DNA of 64,000 bases from assembly GCF_019654955.1 (NCBI RefSeq), contig NZ_BPEV01000004.1, positions 105,406-169,405 of the forward strand, read 5' to 3'. Shown here in pieces: positions 39,672 to 50,280 of this stretch; within the stretch, counting starts at the first letter, position 1, and each line of letters begins with the position of its first letter. Made by a program: the position numbers and the translations under genes. The notes below the pieces were generated by a model. That model ran no database searches. It had not been told where the DNA came from and worked only from the letters and a program-made list of their open reading frames with translations. This DNA comes from Shewanella sp. KT0246 (GTDB lineage: Bacteria > Pseudomonadota > Gammaproteobacteria > Enterobacterales > Shewanellaceae).

Positions 39672-41720
39672 TTATAGCTGTTCTGTCACAATTTTTGGGG
39701 TTACAAAAATGAGTAACTCTTGACGCTCATTACTATCAGAAGTATTTCTGAATAAGAAACCAACTAACGGAATGTCACCTAAAACAGGAACTTTACTTAC
39801 ACGGCTAATTAAGCTTTGTTGATAGATACCACCAAGTACAATCGTTTCACCGTTATCAACTAGCACCTGTGTACCAATACGTTGTGTATCAATTGATACC
39901 GCTTCACCTGTACCGGTTTGAACTGTTTCACCTCGAGTATCTTGAGTAATTTCTAAATCAAGAATCACGCGATCATCTGGTGTAATTTGTGGGGTCACTT
40001 TCAGTGATAATACTGCTTTTTTAAACGTTACTGTTGTTGCACCGCTAGAAGCAGATTCAACATAAGGAATTTCAACACCTTGTTCAATATAAGCTGATTT
40101 CTGGTTAGAGGTGGTAATGCGTGGACTGGCAATAATCTCACCTTTATTCTCTTGCTCAAGTGCACTTAACTCTAAATCAAGTACCGTTCCATCAGCCATT
40201 TTGGCAACACTAAATGCAATACTTGCAGCATTAGTTGCTGACGAAGGTAAATTAACATTTAAACGATCACTTAGTGCTGGCACGACTCCTGATACAATAT
40301 CATTGGCCCCTTCAAGTGAACCAGAAGTACCTTTATCACCTTGTTGGTCTGTAATCCCCCAACGAATACCAAGATCTTCAGATACATTATCTTTCACGGT
40401 TACCATACGTGCTTCAATCAATACTTGCTTAATCGGAATATCAAGTACTTCAACTAAGCGATGTATAGTCTCTAATGATTCTGCAGTGTCTTTAACTAAA
40501 AGTGTATTGGTACGTTCATCAACTGCCACGCTACCACGGTTTGATAAAAGGCTTGAATCTTCACTTTTCATTAACTCAGCTAGATCTGTTGCTTTAGCAT
40601 AGTTAACTTGGATATATTCAGAATAAAGTGGCGCTAACTCTTTTACTTCTTGTTGGTTAGCTAGATCTTGCCTTTCACGTGTAGCAAGTTCCTCGCTTGG
40701 CGCAACCATCAAGATATTGCCTTCAATGCGTTTATCTAATCCTTTTGTTTGCAGAATCAAATCTAACGCTTGATCCCACGGTACGTCGTCTAACCGAAGA
40801 GTAATATTGCCTTCAACTGTATCACTGGTTACCAAGTTGAAATCATTATAATCAGCAATAATTTGTAGAACGGTTCTCACTGAAATATTTTGGAAGTTTA
40901 GTGATAAAGAACGACCATTGTATTTCTTATCTTCTTTCGTTACCGCAGCTCGTTCAACTTTATTGATACTAACTTTAAAAACGTTACCTTCTTGCTTGTA
41001 GTTGTAATCATAGTTGCCATCTACATCAACCATTATGCGAGAAGTTAAATCGTCTTTAAATGTTTCGAAACTAGTCACTGGTGTATTGAAGTCTTGTACA
41101 TCCATTACATACAAGTGATCATTTTTTATATCAGTGTTATAGAACTTCACTTCAAGTTTAGACCCTACTTGGTCTACATTTGCAGCTACAGAGCGATTAT
41201 TTAAATGAACCAGTAAATCTCCACCACCGGTTTTATTACGACGAAAATCAATAGTTTCGATGCCATTTACAAAAGGGTTACCAGCATCGTCGGGGCTAGA
41301 AACAGTATCATTCACGGTCAAACGGTACGTATTTCCAACTACTTTACCTTGATACGGTTTGACTTCAGTTAAATCGACGACAACATTTAATGAGCTATCA
41401 ATTTGAGTTGTTTTAAGTCCTTCAACACCCACTCTATCAATAGTTATATCGTCTTTTTCTAGATTTGAAATACTGTCCTCAAAACTTAAAATAATTTGAG
41501 CTGGTGATCCTGACAAATCAACTTCAGGGGTCATTAGGTCAGATTCAAAAACAAGTTCTAATTCTAATTGGTGATCGACAACAGAATGGTATTTAACATC
41601 CATTAACTTATTGGCGGCGATTGCACTTGGTAGTGCGCCCACCATTAAAACAACACCAAGTATTGTTTTAAATAGTGAGACTTTTTTTGTCGATGTTTGC
41701 ATCGCGGCAGAAGATTTCAT
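39672..41720 (-). CDS. pilQ: Type IV pilus secretin PilQ
   Basis: 682 residues. A signal peptide is followed by AMIN domains (about 40-240) that bind peptidoglycan, then the STN/N0 domain (SLNFQNISVRTVLQIIADYN), N1 (YAKATDLAELM to VDERTNTLLVKD) and the secretin core ending QELLIFVTPKIV. It forms the outer-membrane gate for type IV pili. Last gene of pilMNOPQ, 19 bases after pilP. GAGGGAA before the ATG at 41720 supports that start. Confidence 0.96.
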   Translation of the reverse strand: MKSSAAMQTSTKKVSLFKTILGVVLMVGALPSAIAANKLMDVKYHSVVDHQLELELVFESDLMTPEVDLSGSPAQIILSFEDSISNLEKDDITIDRVGVEGLKTTQIDSSLNVVVDLTEVKPYQGKVVGNTYRLTVNDTVSSPDDAGNPFVNGIETIDFRRNKTGGGDLLVHLNNRSVAANVDQVGSKLEVKFYNTDIKNDHLYVMDVQDFNTPVTSFETFKDDLTSRIMVDVDGNYDYNYKQEGNVFKVSINKVERAAVTKEDKKYNGRSLSLNFQNISVRTVLQIIADYNDFNLVTSDTVEGNITLRLDDVPWDQALDLILQTKGLDKRIEGNILMVAPSEELATRERQDLANQQEVKELAPLYSEYIQVNYAKATDLAELMKSEDSSLLSNRGSVAVDERTNTLLVKDTAESLETIHRLVEVLDIPIKQVLIEARMVTVKDNVSEDLGIRWGITDQQGDKGTSGSLEGANDIVSGVVPALSDRLNVNLPSSATNAASIAFSVAKMADGTVLDLELSALEQENKGEIIASPRITTSNQKSAYIEQGVEIPYVESASSGATTVTFKKAVLSLKVTPQITPDDRVILDLEITQDTRGETVQTGTGEAVSIDTQRIGTQVLVDNGETIVLGGIYQQSLISRVSKVPVLGDIPLVGFLFRNTSDSNERQELLIFVTPKIVTEQL

Positions 41721-41739
41721 TATTCCCTCATCCTTCGCA

Positions 41740-42252
41740 TTATTTGCCTGTTAGTTCTAAGTTACTTGCTCTTTCAGCCCAGCAACCAGAACCATCAGGA
41801 ATTAATTCTATAATTTCAATATATTGCGGTGTAACCTTACCTATTTTTCCATGGTAAAGTCCGAGATACTCACCGACCCCTAAGCGATATACATTCGAAT
41901 CCGATGACTCAACTAAAGCCCAAGTCGTGCCATCTTCACTTAACGTTCCGCGCATTCTCAAATTGTCTATTGCATACGTTTCTAAACGTCCTTTTCGACG
42001 TTTTAAATCAGGCTGTAAACAATTTCTGCTGGTATCCACCACTTCCTCTGTCAACTCACGAGAAGGTGGTACAAAAGGACTGCGCATCAACTCTGCTTGA
42101 TAGGCAAAGTGTTCAAACTTAGGTGTTTCTTTTAACGGAGGAATACGAGCAATATGCTGTGCTTTAGTCGTTGTAACGAACAACTCTAAATCACTGCGAT
42201 CACCAATACAGCCAGTTAATAACAGTAACAATAATAAAGGTAAGAATTTCAT
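41740..42252 (-). CDS. pilP: Type IV pilus inner-membrane lipoprotein PilP
   Basis: 170 residues with a lipoprotein signal (LLTGC, Cys15). A flexible linker leads to the C-terminal HR domain (about 85-165; MRGTLSEDGTTWALVESSDSNVYRLGVGEYLG, a beta-sandwich). It connects the PilNO inner-membrane complex to PilQ. Its start overlaps the pilO stop by one base. Confidence 0.94.
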   Translation of the reverse strand: MKFLPLLLLLLLTGCIGDRSDLELFVTTTKAQHIARIPPLKETPKFEHFAYQAELMRSPFVPPSRELTEEVVDTSRNCLQPDLKRRKGRLETYAIDNLRMRGTLSEDGTTWALVESSDSNVYRLGVGEYLGLYHGKIGKVTPQYIEIIELIPDGSGCWAERASNLELTGK

Positions 42253-42869
42253 TATTTCTTCCCCTTATTTTGTTCTGCTGGTAGCTTAGCGCCTTCTTTA
42301 AATCGATAGGTTTTCGCAAGAATGTCCATCGATAAACTGCCACTATCATCTCGCTTGATAACAAAATCATGCAAACTAACAATACGTGGCAATTTTGCTA
42401 CGCCGCTGACCATATTGCCTAACTGATGATAGTCGCCTACGACAGCCATTTTAATTGGAAACTCTAAATAGAAATCACGTTCAATTTCGGTATCCCAATC
42501 CAAGCTATTAATTCGCAAGCCTGCATCTGTAGCGACAAAAGTTGTATCGTCTAGCAATCCTGGCATTTCGTTTTCAGAAGGCAGCATTTTCAGTAATTCC
42601 GCAAATTGAGCTTCCATTACGACCAGTTGCTCACGGTACAACTTCAAATTTGCAGCTAAGCGATATTTATTTTGAAAATCATCTCTTAAAGTAATTTCTT
42701 TTCTTTCTTCTTTGTCCAGCACATCTAACGCATCTGAAACAAATAAATAGTAACTTGCCCCCATGACTGTCAGCGAAAGAAAAACAGCAAAGACTACTTT
42801 GACTAACGTAGGCCAACCACCAATGTTATCAAAATCAATATCATTAAACTGCTCTAAGTCGAGATTCAT
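42252..42869 (-). CDS. pilO: Type IV pilus assembly protein PilO
   Basis: 205 residues. One membrane helix (about 24-46, LVKVVFAVFLSLTVMGASYYLF), then a coiled coil and a ferredoxin-like periplasmic domain. It forms a heterodimer with PilN. It overlaps pilN by 4 bases and pilP by 1 base. Confidence 0.94.
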   Translation of the reverse strand: MNLDLEQFNDIDFDNIGGWPTLVKVVFAVFLSLTVMGASYYLFVSDALDVLDKEERKEITLRDDFQNKYRLAANLKLYREQLVVMEAQFAELLKMLPSENEMPGLLDDTTFVATDAGLRINSLDWDTEIERDFYLEFPIKMAVVGDYHQLGNMVSGVAKLPRIVSLHDFVIKRDDSGSLSMDILAKTYRFKEGAKLPAEQNKGKK

Positions 42870-43444
42870 TTTCGACCTCCTTCAGTTGCATCCATTGGTA
42901 GAGTGTCATCAAAGATACTCACTCGTAGTCTGAATTTCTGTAATTGTCTTAAGTTTTCATTTTGGCTAATAATTGATTGCATACTCGGATCATTCAAGTA
43001 TTGCGATGTTTTGACTTTCCTCATCATGTTTGCAACGTTATTATTTGATTCACTTCTACCTTCAATCCAAAGCAAGCTACCTTTCTTCTCTATGCTAGAG
43101 AGGTAAATTCCTGGTGGAACTATTCTCACTAACTCATCCAAAACATGTGTCGGCAAATTACGAGATTGCTGAAGGTTTAAAATAATCTTAGTCCGTCTTT
43201 CAATATCTTTCTTTCTTGCCGTAATTTTTCTTATTTCCGCAATTTGAGCATCTAATAAAGATATTTCAGTTTGCAAATACGAATTACGTTGACGCTGATC
43301 ATCAGTGAGAACTTCAATAAAACTTAATGTAAGAAATACAACTAAACAGGTAACTAAAAAAACTAATGCTAATATACCAATGTAATCTCTTTTTTGTTTT
43401 TCCCTAGCTTCTTCACGCCACGGAAGTAAATTTATGTTCGCCAT
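42866..43444 (-). CDS. pilN: Type IV pilus assembly protein PilN
   Basis: 192 residues. The N-terminal cytoplasmic motif INLLPWREEAR (4-14) is the PilM-binding peptide. A membrane helix (about 23-45), a coiled coil and a periplasmic domain follow. It overlaps pilM by 13 bases, indicating tight coupling. Confidence 0.95.
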   Translation of the reverse strand: MANINLLPWREEAREKQKRDYIGILALVFLVTCLVVFLTLSFIEVLTDDQRQRNSYLQTEISLLDAQIAEIRKITARKKDIERRTKIILNLQQSRNLPTHVLDELVRIVPPGIYLSSIEKKGSLLWIEGRSESNNNVANMMRKVKTSQYLNDPSMQSIISQNENLRQLQKFRLRVSIFDDTLPMDATEGGRK

Positions 43445-44511
43445 TGAGCGTAACTCCTAAGCGCTAAACCACATGCAACCATATATTTACTAATACTTGG
43501 TTCTAGCTGGTTTTTAATATCGTCATCGGCATGTAAACAACCTTGAAATGGGTCAGCAACAATTGAATGTACGCCTAATTCATTCGTTAATAATGCCGTC
43601 ATGCCTTCAAGTTTTGCCGTTCCACCACATAGCACAATATAATCAACTTTATCTTTACCACTGGCGGTACAATAAATTTGAAGTGTACGTTTTATCTGCT
43701 GCAATAATTGAGTTTGAAAAGGCGATAACACCTCAAACATATAATTACGAGGTAGTTCACCCGTTATTTTGGCATTTTCAGCTTCATCATATTGCATGCC
43801 ATAAAACGACAAAATAGATTGAGTGAATAATTCCCCACCGAATGCTTGTTCACGAATGAATGTTGTCTCACCGTTTTCAACCACGGCAAATGTGGTCATA
43901 TTGGCTCCGATATCTACCAGTACCACTGATTTCTCATTTGCTCCTTCAGGCAATTGCGCAAGAATTAGTTCAGACGAACGTCCCAAAGCGTAAGCTTCAA
44001 CATCAACAACCTTGGTATCAAGCTCAATTGCATCTAGTGAATCCATTCGAGTATCAATATTATCGGTACGACAAGCACTTAAAAGCACATCAACTTTGGT
44101 GGGGTCAGTTGTGTTGGCATTCAGGGTTTCAAAGTCGATACTCACTTCGTCGAGTGAATATGGGATAAGGTTATCTGCTTCAATCTCAATCTGTGCTTCC
44201 ATTTCTTCTTCATTTAACGAAGCATCCATGTAAATCACTTTGGTCATTACAGCAGAACCTGAGACTGCAACAGCAGCAGACTTAATTCCTTTTGGCAGTC
44301 CACGTCTAATATGTCTTAATGATTCAATCACAGCTTCTGAATCACGAATTTCATGATCGACAACTGCACCTTTTCGTATAGGTGCAGATATATAGTTTTG
44401 AATTTTATATCCATCAGCGGTCTTGCTAAGCAAAATGGCTTTAATTTCATGAGAACCGATATCGATTCCAACCATTTGCGGAGCTTGACGCTTCCAAAAT
44501 TTAGAAAGCAT
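43432..44511 (-). CDS. pilM: Type IV pilus assembly ATPase-like protein PilM
   Basis: 359 residues with an actin-like (FtsA-type) fold. The first phosphate loop is VGIDIGSHEIKAI (about 14-26), the second VLVDIGANMTTFAVV, and the adenosine motif YIVLCGGTAKLEGM. It is a cytoplasmic protein that binds the PilN N-terminus. First gene of the operon, divergent from mrcA across about 190 bases. Confidence 0.95.
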   Translation of the reverse strand: MLSKFWKRQAPQMVGIDIGSHEIKAILLSKTADGYKIQNYISAPIRKGAVVDHEIRDSEAVIESLRHIRRGLPKGIKSAAVAVSGSAVMTKVIYMDASLNEEEMEAQIEIEADNLIPYSLDEVSIDFETLNANTTDPTKVDVLLSACRTDNIDTRMDSLDAIELDTKVVDVEAYALGRSSELILAQLPEGANEKSVVLVDIGANMTTFAVVENGETTFIREQAFGGELFTQSILSFYGMQYDEAENAKITGELPRNYMFEVLSPFQTQLLQQIKRTLQIYCTASGKDKVDYIVLCGGTAKLEGMTALLTNELGVHSIVADPFQGCLHADDDIKNQLEPSISKYMVACGLALRSYAQWRT

Positions 44512-44698
44512 ATTCCGTCATCGCATTTATTTTTTATATTTTAAAATAGATTAGCACAAAATCAACTCGTTATAAGTATTTGTATAAAATGTTTCTAAAT
44601 TTTACAACTTGTTTTTTTATGTTTTCATGTTTTTACTTCACCAAAAACCTTCCCCCTTATATACTAGCGGGCATATTTATGATTTTTGGAATAATTCG

Positions 44699-47302
44699 GT
44701 GAAGTGGATAAAACGAATACTTATAGCTATATTTAGCTTAACTTTATTAGGCGTCGGCACAATTGTCGCAGCTTATTATTATCTTTTACCCGAATTACCG
44801 GATGTAAATACTCTTAAAACAGTAAAATTACAGACGCCGTTAAGAATTTATAGTAGCGATGGACTACTTATTTCTCAGTTTGGTGAAAAAAGAAGAATAC
44901 CAATTGAATATCAAGATGTGCCTGAGCAATTAATTAATGCGGTTTTAGATACCGAAGATGCCCGTTTTTTTGAACACAAAGGTATTGATCCTATCGGGAT
45001 TGTTCGTGCCGCAGTTATTTTGGTAACGACAGGTAAGAAAAGCCAAGGTGCGAGTACTATCACTCAGCAGGTCGCCCGTGGATTTTTTCTTTCTCGTGAA
45101 AAAACCTATATTCGTAAAACCAAAGAAATTTTCTTAGCCTTAAAAATTGAAAAAGCGCTTTCCAAAGAAGAAATTCTGACACTTTATTTAAATCGCTCTT
45201 TTCTGGGTAATCGAGCTTACGGCGTTGGAGCTGCTGCTCAAGTTTATTATGGTAAAGAGTTAGAGCAACTTTCATTACCTGAAATGGCAATGATTGCGGG
45301 TTTACCTCAAGCGCCTTCTGCAGCCAACCCCATTCGAAACCCCCAGCGCGCTAAAAACCGCCGTAATTGGGTGTTAAGTCGAATGTTAGAAAAACGCAAC
45401 ATTACAGAGGCACAATACCAAGAAGCCATCAATGCGCCTATTACTGCCAAGTATCATGGCGCCGAAATAGATTTATATGCACCTTATATTTCTGAAATGG
45501 CACGCGAGTACATGGTAAACCAATATGGCGAAGAAGACGCCTACACCAATGGCTATAATGTCTACACCACCATATCGTCTGACTTACAATTGAAGGCTCA
45601 AAGTGCGTTACGAAATAACGTATTTTCTTATGACCAGCGCCATGGTTATCGAGGACCTATCTCGGAGTTATGGTCTGCAGATCCTTCAGCGACCAATACT
45701 GAGCCAATGGCCACCAGCGACATCATTAGTAACCTTAAAAGTACTTCACCAGTGCAAGGCATCATGCCTGCAGCTGTTATTGCAGTAGAAGAACAGCAAG
45801 CAACTGTGTTGAACGCCAGAGGCGAAGAGATCTTACTCGAGTGGAATGGGTTAAAGTGGGCGCGGGAATTTATCACAGATAGACGTCAAGGAAAGCCACC
45901 AAAAAAAGCTGAGGATATTTTAGCTGTTGGCCAAAAAATTTGGATTAGAAATAATGGCGAATATTGGCAACTATCTCAAATTCCTCAAGTATCTAGTGCT
46001 ACTGTATCTTTAGAGCCAAGCGATGGTGCAATTAAAACCTTGGTTGGTGGCTTTAGTTTTACCCAAAGCCAATATAACCGTGTCACCCAAGCCAAACGTC
46101 AGTTAGGTTCGAATATTAAACCGTTCATATATTCTGCTGCGCTTGAAAAAGATTACAACCTCGCGACATTAATCAATAATGCGCCGATTAATAAGCCTGA
46201 CACCCGGCAAGGCACAGCATGGCGCCCAAAGAATTCACCTGATATTTATGGTGGCCCTACCCGTTTACGTGTTGGTTTAGCGCAATCAGTCAATGTTATG
46301 TCTGTTCGAGCCATGAGACATATCGGCTTAGATAATACGATAGCCAAATTAGTTGAATTTGGCTTTGATCCAAAAGATCTGCCTCGCAATGAATCTGTAG
46401 CACTTGGCTCGCCTTCGGTTACGCCGCTACAAGTAGTAACGGCATTTAATGTATTTACTAATGGCGGCTATTTAGTCGAACCGTATTTCATTAAACAAGT
46501 CACTGATTCATTTGATAATGTTATCGAAGAAGCCAACCCAATGCTTGCTTGTACTCCTGAAGAGCCTACAGAAGTAATCAGTGAAGCTACAACTAAAGAA
46601 AATGATCCTTTTGCCGCCATGGCAGCTGAGTTTTCTCGCTCCCAACAAGCTCAAGATAAAGCGAACTTCGACATTGCAAATACAGAAAATGCGCTAACGC
46701 AATGCGGAGATGAAAACAGCCGTTACGCACCTAGAATCATTACAGAACAAACTGCATTTTTAATCACTGAAGCGTTAAAAAGTGTAATTTGGGGTGGTGG
46801 AGACTGGAGTAAAGGCACTGGCTGGAATGGTACTGCTTGGCGTGCATCAAGATTAATTAAACGCCGTGATATTGCAGGTAAAACCGGTACAACCAATGAA
46901 TCTCGCGATACTTGGTTTAGTGGTTTTAATCCAACTTTAACATCGACCTTTTGGGTAGGTTTTGACGATCATAGCCGTAGGCTTGGACGAACAAGTTGGG
47001 TAGCTGATGGGCCTGAAAACCAAATATCAGGTGCCGAAGCGGGAGCAAAAACAGCAGGACCAGGCTGGAACGACTTTATGAATCAGGCATTAAAAGGCAC
47101 TGAGGAAAAGACGACTATTCCACCTAAAGGGATTATCTCGGCTCGCATTGATTTAGCAACCGGGTTGTTAACCCGTAAAACCGATCATACGACTTCTTTT
47201 GAGTATTTTGTTGAAGGTACAGAACCAAGAGAATACGCAACAGATGAAGTGATTGACGACGACATTTTCATCGAGAACCCAACGGATGATTTGTTTCAAT
47301 AG
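44699..47302 (+). CDS. mrcA: Penicillin-binding protein 1A (bifunctional)
   Basis: 867 residues from GTG 44699. A cytoplasmic KWIKR start and one membrane helix precede the glycosyltransferase domain, with catalytic Glu in DTEDARFFEHKGID and the GASTITQQVAR motif. An OB-like insert and the transpeptidase domain follow, with the SxxK motif in KRQLGSNIKPFIYSAA, SVN, and KTGTTN. It polymerises and cross-links peptidoglycan and is the partner of LpoA (also in this window). A longer frame starts at 44609 but its first 30 codons lack protein character; GGAA before 44699 supports the GTG start. Confidence 0.95.
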   Translation: MKWIKRILIAIFSLTLLGVGTIVAAYYYLLPELPDVNTLKTVKLQTPLRIYSSDGLLISQFGEKRRIPIEYQDVPEQLINAVLDTEDARFFEHKGIDPIGIVRAAVILVTTGKKSQGASTITQQVARGFFLSREKTYIRKTKEIFLALKIEKALSKEEILTLYLNRSFLGNRAYGVGAAAQVYYGKELEQLSLPEMAMIAGLPQAPSAANPIRNPQRAKNRRNWVLSRMLEKRNITEAQYQEAINAPITAKYHGAEIDLYAPYISEMAREYMVNQYGEEDAYTNGYNVYTTISSDLQLKAQSALRNNVFSYDQRHGYRGPISELWSADPSATNTEPMATSDIISNLKSTSPVQGIMPAAVIAVEEQQATVLNARGEEILLEWNGLKWAREFITDRRQGKPPKKAEDILAVGQKIWIRNNGEYWQLSQIPQVSSATVSLEPSDGAIKTLVGGFSFTQSQYNRVTQAKRQLGSNIKPFIYSAALEKDYNLATLINNAPINKPDTRQGTAWRPKNSPDIYGGPTRLRVGLAQSVNVMSVRAMRHIGLDNTIAKLVEFGFDPKDLPRNESVALGSPSVTPLQVVTAFNVFTNGGYLVEPYFIKQVTDSFDNVIEEANPMLACTPEEPTEVISEATTKENDPFAAMAAEFSRSQQAQDKANFDIANTENALTQCGDENSRYAPRIITEQTAFLITEALKSVIWGGGDWSKGTGWNGTAWRASRLIKRRDIAGKTGTTNESRDTWFSGFNPTLTSTFWVGFDDHSRRLGRTSWVADGPENQISGAEAGAKTAGPGWNDFMNQALKGTEEKTTIPPKGIISARIDLATGLLTRKTDHTTSFEYFVEGTEPREYATDEVIDDDIFIENPTDDLFQ

Positions 47303-47340
47303 CGTTTAATTTTTCGATAGAAACTAAAACACCACATAAT

Positions 47341-47375
47341 AAAAAGCCCTAAGTGAACTTCACTTAGGGCTTTTT
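47341..47375. terminator. Bidirectional terminator between mrcA and argH
   Basis: AAAAAGCCCTAAGTG (47341-47355) pairs with CACTTAGGGCTTTTT (47361-47375) around a 5-base loop. A and T runs on both sides suit both convergent genes. Confidence 0.92.
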
Positions 47376-47474
47376 AACATTCTATTCTAAAAGTCTAGGT
47401 ACGAGATTAGAAGCCAGATTGTTTTAATATCGAATATTGATTGCAAGAGAGTACTTTAAAAATAAACCCACACA

Positions 47475-48842
47475 CTACTTAGCTTGTTTGGCAGCGAGCG
47501 CCTGTTTAACTTGAATAAGCGATGTGCCACCTAAGGCTTCACGCTTTTCTAAACACGAATCAATGGTCAAACAGTCATAAACATCATCACTAATAATCGG
47601 GCTGAACTGTTGTAATTCAGAAATCAGCAATTCCTCTAAAGGTGTTTGCTTGGCAATCGCCGCAACTACAACCTCGCCCACCACATGATGCGCTTCTCTA
47701 AAAGGCATTCCTTTTGCTACTAGATAATCAGCCAACTCAGTTGAGTTAGCATAACCTTGCTGTGCAGCTGCTAAGGTTCTTTCACGATTAACTTGTAAAC
47801 CAGTCAACACAAGTGCAGCCATCTCAAGACAAATAGCCCAGCTATCCATGACATCGAATAAGCCTTCTTTATCTTCTTGCATGTCTTTGTTATAAGCTAA
47901 AGGTAATGCTTTCATGGTGGTTAAAATACCCATTAAGCTGCCATAAACACGGCCAGTTTTACCTCTAATAAGCTCTAGCGCATCAGGGTTTTTCTTTTGT
48001 GGCATGAGTGAAGAGCCCGAGGTCACTTCATCATCTAAATCAATAAAACCTGCTTCACCGCTGTTAAAGAAGATTAAATCTTCAGCCATACGGCTTAAAT
48101 GCATCATGCTGATAGAAGCATCGCTACATAATTCAATCACATGGTCACGGTCTGATACAGTGTCAAGGCTATTCAATGTTGGCGCTGCAAAACCTAAAGA
48201 TTTAGCAATTTCATGTCTGTCCATCGGATAAGCTGTTCCTGCTAATGCGCCAGAACCTAAAGGACAAGTATCTGCACGTTTAAGTGCATCTTCTAAACGA
48301 CTAATATCACGCTCGAACATCTCTACATACGCTAAACACCAATGGCCAAATAATACTGGCTGCGCCCTTTGTAAATGAGTGTAACCTGGCATAACAGCAT
48401 CAATTTCACGTGCAGCGAGATCGATTAAAGCGCCTCTGAGCTTTTTGAGTAGCGCAAGTGATTGCTCACCTTCTTTTCTGCACCACAATTTTAAATCTGT
48501 TGCCACTTGGTCATTACGCGAACGTCCTGTATGAAGCTTCTTACCCAAGTCACCAACTTTAGCGATTAATGACTGCTCCACAAAGCTGTGAATATCTTCC
48601 GCGCCTGAAGCGATAATGGCTTCTGGTTTATCAGCCACTTCAGCTAATAATTCGTTTAATGCGCCATGTAATTGTTCACACTCTTGTTGGGTCAGAATAC
48701 CCACTGAAGTAATTGCGGTTGCCCAAGCAATTGAACCTACAATATCTTCTTCAATTAACCGGTAATCTACTGGCAATGAGTCATTAAATAATTTGAATAA
48801 TGCGCTACTTTCTTGACTGAATCTTCCGCCCCATAAAGCCAT
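47475..48842 (-). CDS. argH: Argininosuccinate lyase
   Basis: 455 residues. Motifs of the fumarase/aspartase superfamily: [14 protein letters not shown] and the signature [12 protein letters not shown]. It releases arginine and fumarate from argininosuccinate. Last gene of argCBFGH. It is separated from argG by a hairpin terminator, so its expression may be reduced or depend on readthrough. Confidence 0.97.
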   Translation of the reverse strand: MALWGGRFSQESSALFKLFNDSLPVDYRLIEEDIVGSIAWATAITSVGILTQQECEQLHGALNELLAEVADKPEAIIASGAEDIHSFVEQSLIAKVGDLGKKLHTGRSRNDQVATDLKLWCRKEGEQSLALLKKLRGALIDLAAREIDAVMPGYTHLQRAQPVLFGHWCLAYVEMFERDISRLEDALKRADTCPLGSGALAGTAYPMDRHEIAKSLGFAAPTLNSLDTVSDRDHVIELCSDASISMMHLSRMAEDLIFFNSGEAGFIDLDDEVTSGSSLMPQKKNPDALELIRGKTGRVYGSLMGILTTMKALPLAYNKDMQEDKEGLFDVMDSWAICLEMAALVLTGLQVNRERTLAAAQQGYANSTELADYLVAKGMPFREAHHVVGEVVVAAIAKQTPLEELLISELQQFSPIISDDVYDCLTIDSCLEKREALGGTSLIQVKQALAAKQAK

Positions 48843-48909
48843 GTCGATACCCTCTTGTTCAATTCTTAAATCAATGTTGCTAAAGCAATAATAGTAAAAT
48901 GATGTCTAA

Positions 48910-48956
48910 ATATGAAAAACGGGGCTTATATCTGAATCTAGATGTAAGCCCCGTTT
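48910..48956 (-). terminator. Hairpin terminator between argG and argH
   Basis: AAACGGGGCTTA (48917-48928) pairs with TAAGCCCCGTTT (48945-48956); on the minus strand a TTTTT run follows. It should end or attenuate the argCBFG transcript before argH. Confidence 0.85.
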
Positions 48957-48979
48957 AAATATTTTATTAACAGCTGAGC

Positions 48980-50200
48980 TTATTTGCTGTTAAGTGCTCT
49001 GATACGGCTTGATAAAGAATAAAGACGGATAAAGCCTTCTGCATCTTTTTGGTCGTAAACATCATCATCACCAAAGGTGGCAAATTCTTCTGAATATAAG
49101 CTGTTTGGTGAACGCTTCTTAACCACACTTGCTTGGCCTTTATACAGCTTAACAACCACTTCGCCATTCACTAATTCAGCCAGCGCTTCTGAAGCGGCAA
49201 TTAATGAATTACAAAGAGGTGTAAACCAACGACCGTCATAAACTAAGTGAGCCATTTGAGCGCCAACTTGCTCACGCCATTCACGGCTTGTTTTATCCAA
49301 TACTAATTCTTCAATTGCACGAAGACCTGCAAACATTACCGTGCCACCAGGGGTTTCATAACAACCACGAGACTTCATACCCACTAAACGGTTTTCAGTA
49401 ATATCGATACGACCTACGCCATGAGCAGCAGCTAAATCATTTAATTGCATCAAAGCTTGATAAGGTGATAAAGCCACACCATCAACATGTGTCACACGAC
49501 CATTCGCAATATTTAACGCAACGTATTCTGGCGTATTCGGCGCATCTTCAGGTGCCACCGTCATGGTCCACACTTCTTTGCTAGGCTCGTTCCAAGGGTC
49601 TTCTAACTCACCACCTTCATGAGATATATGCCATGCATTCGCATCACGGCTATAGATCTTAGTCGCTGATGCTGTTGTCTCAATGTTTCTTTCAGCAAGG
49701 TAATCTAATAGGTCTTCACGGCTAACCATTGACCACTCACGCCAAGGCGCAATCACTTTTAAATCTGGTGCTAGGGCTGCAAAACAGCCTTCAAAACGTA
49801 CTTGGTCGTTACCTTTACCAGTACAACCGTGACATACAGCGTCAGCACCAACTTTACGTGCAACTTCAACTTGTGCTTTAGCAATAATTGGACGCGCCAT
49901 TGAAGTACCTAGTAAATAAGTTCCTTCGTAAATCGCACCCGTTGCAATCGTTGGATAGATGTAATCAGCCACCAGCTCTTCTTTTAAGTCAACGATATAA
50001 CATTCAGAAGCACCAGATTCGATTGCTTTTTCATGTAAACCTTCAAGCTCTGCATCACCTTGGCCCACATCGGCACAGAAAGCGATAATTTCACAATTAT
50101 CATACGTCTCTTTCAACCAAGGGATAATAGCTGAAGTATCTAAACCACCTGAATAAGCTAATACAACTTTCTTAATGATTGCTTGTTTTTCAATAGACAT
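48980..50200 (-). CDS. argG: Argininosuccinate synthase
   Basis: 406 residues. The ATP pyrophosphatase P-loop is [12 protein letters not shown] (about 13-24); other family motifs are [15 protein letters not shown] and [12 protein letters not shown]. It joins citrulline and aspartate. Same strand as argF, 80 bases downstream of it. Confidence 0.97.
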   Translation of the reverse strand: MSIEKQAIIKKVVLAYSGGLDTSAIIPWLKETYDNCEIIAFCADVGQGDAELEGLHEKAIESGASECYIVDLKEELVADYIYPTIATGAIYEGTYLLGTSMARPIIAKAQVEVARKVGADAVCHGCTGKGNDQVRFEGCFAALAPDLKVIAPWREWSMVSREDLLDYLAERNIETTASATKIYSRDANAWHISHEGGELEDPWNEPSKEVWTMTVAPEDAPNTPEYVALNIANGRVTHVDGVALSPYQALMQLNDLAAAHGVGRIDITENRLVGMKSRGCYETPGGTVMFAGLRAIEELVLDKTSREWREQVGAQMAHLVYDGRWFTPLCNSLIAASEALAELVNGEVVVKLYKGQASVVKKRSPNSLYSEEFATFGDDDVYDQKDAEGFIRLYSLSSRIRALNSK

Positions 50201-50280
50201 CTTTAATTCTTCCTAACGTAAACTGTGTAATGCTGACTCGCTCAAATGACATAAGCCAGCCAACGAAATATGTTGTTTTT

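Noticed and set aside
44609..44698. Longer N-terminus for PBP1a starting at ATG 44609
   Set aside because: The extra 30 residues lack the usual cytoplasmic start and the GTG at 44699 gives the normal PBP1a N-terminus with a nearby GGAA.
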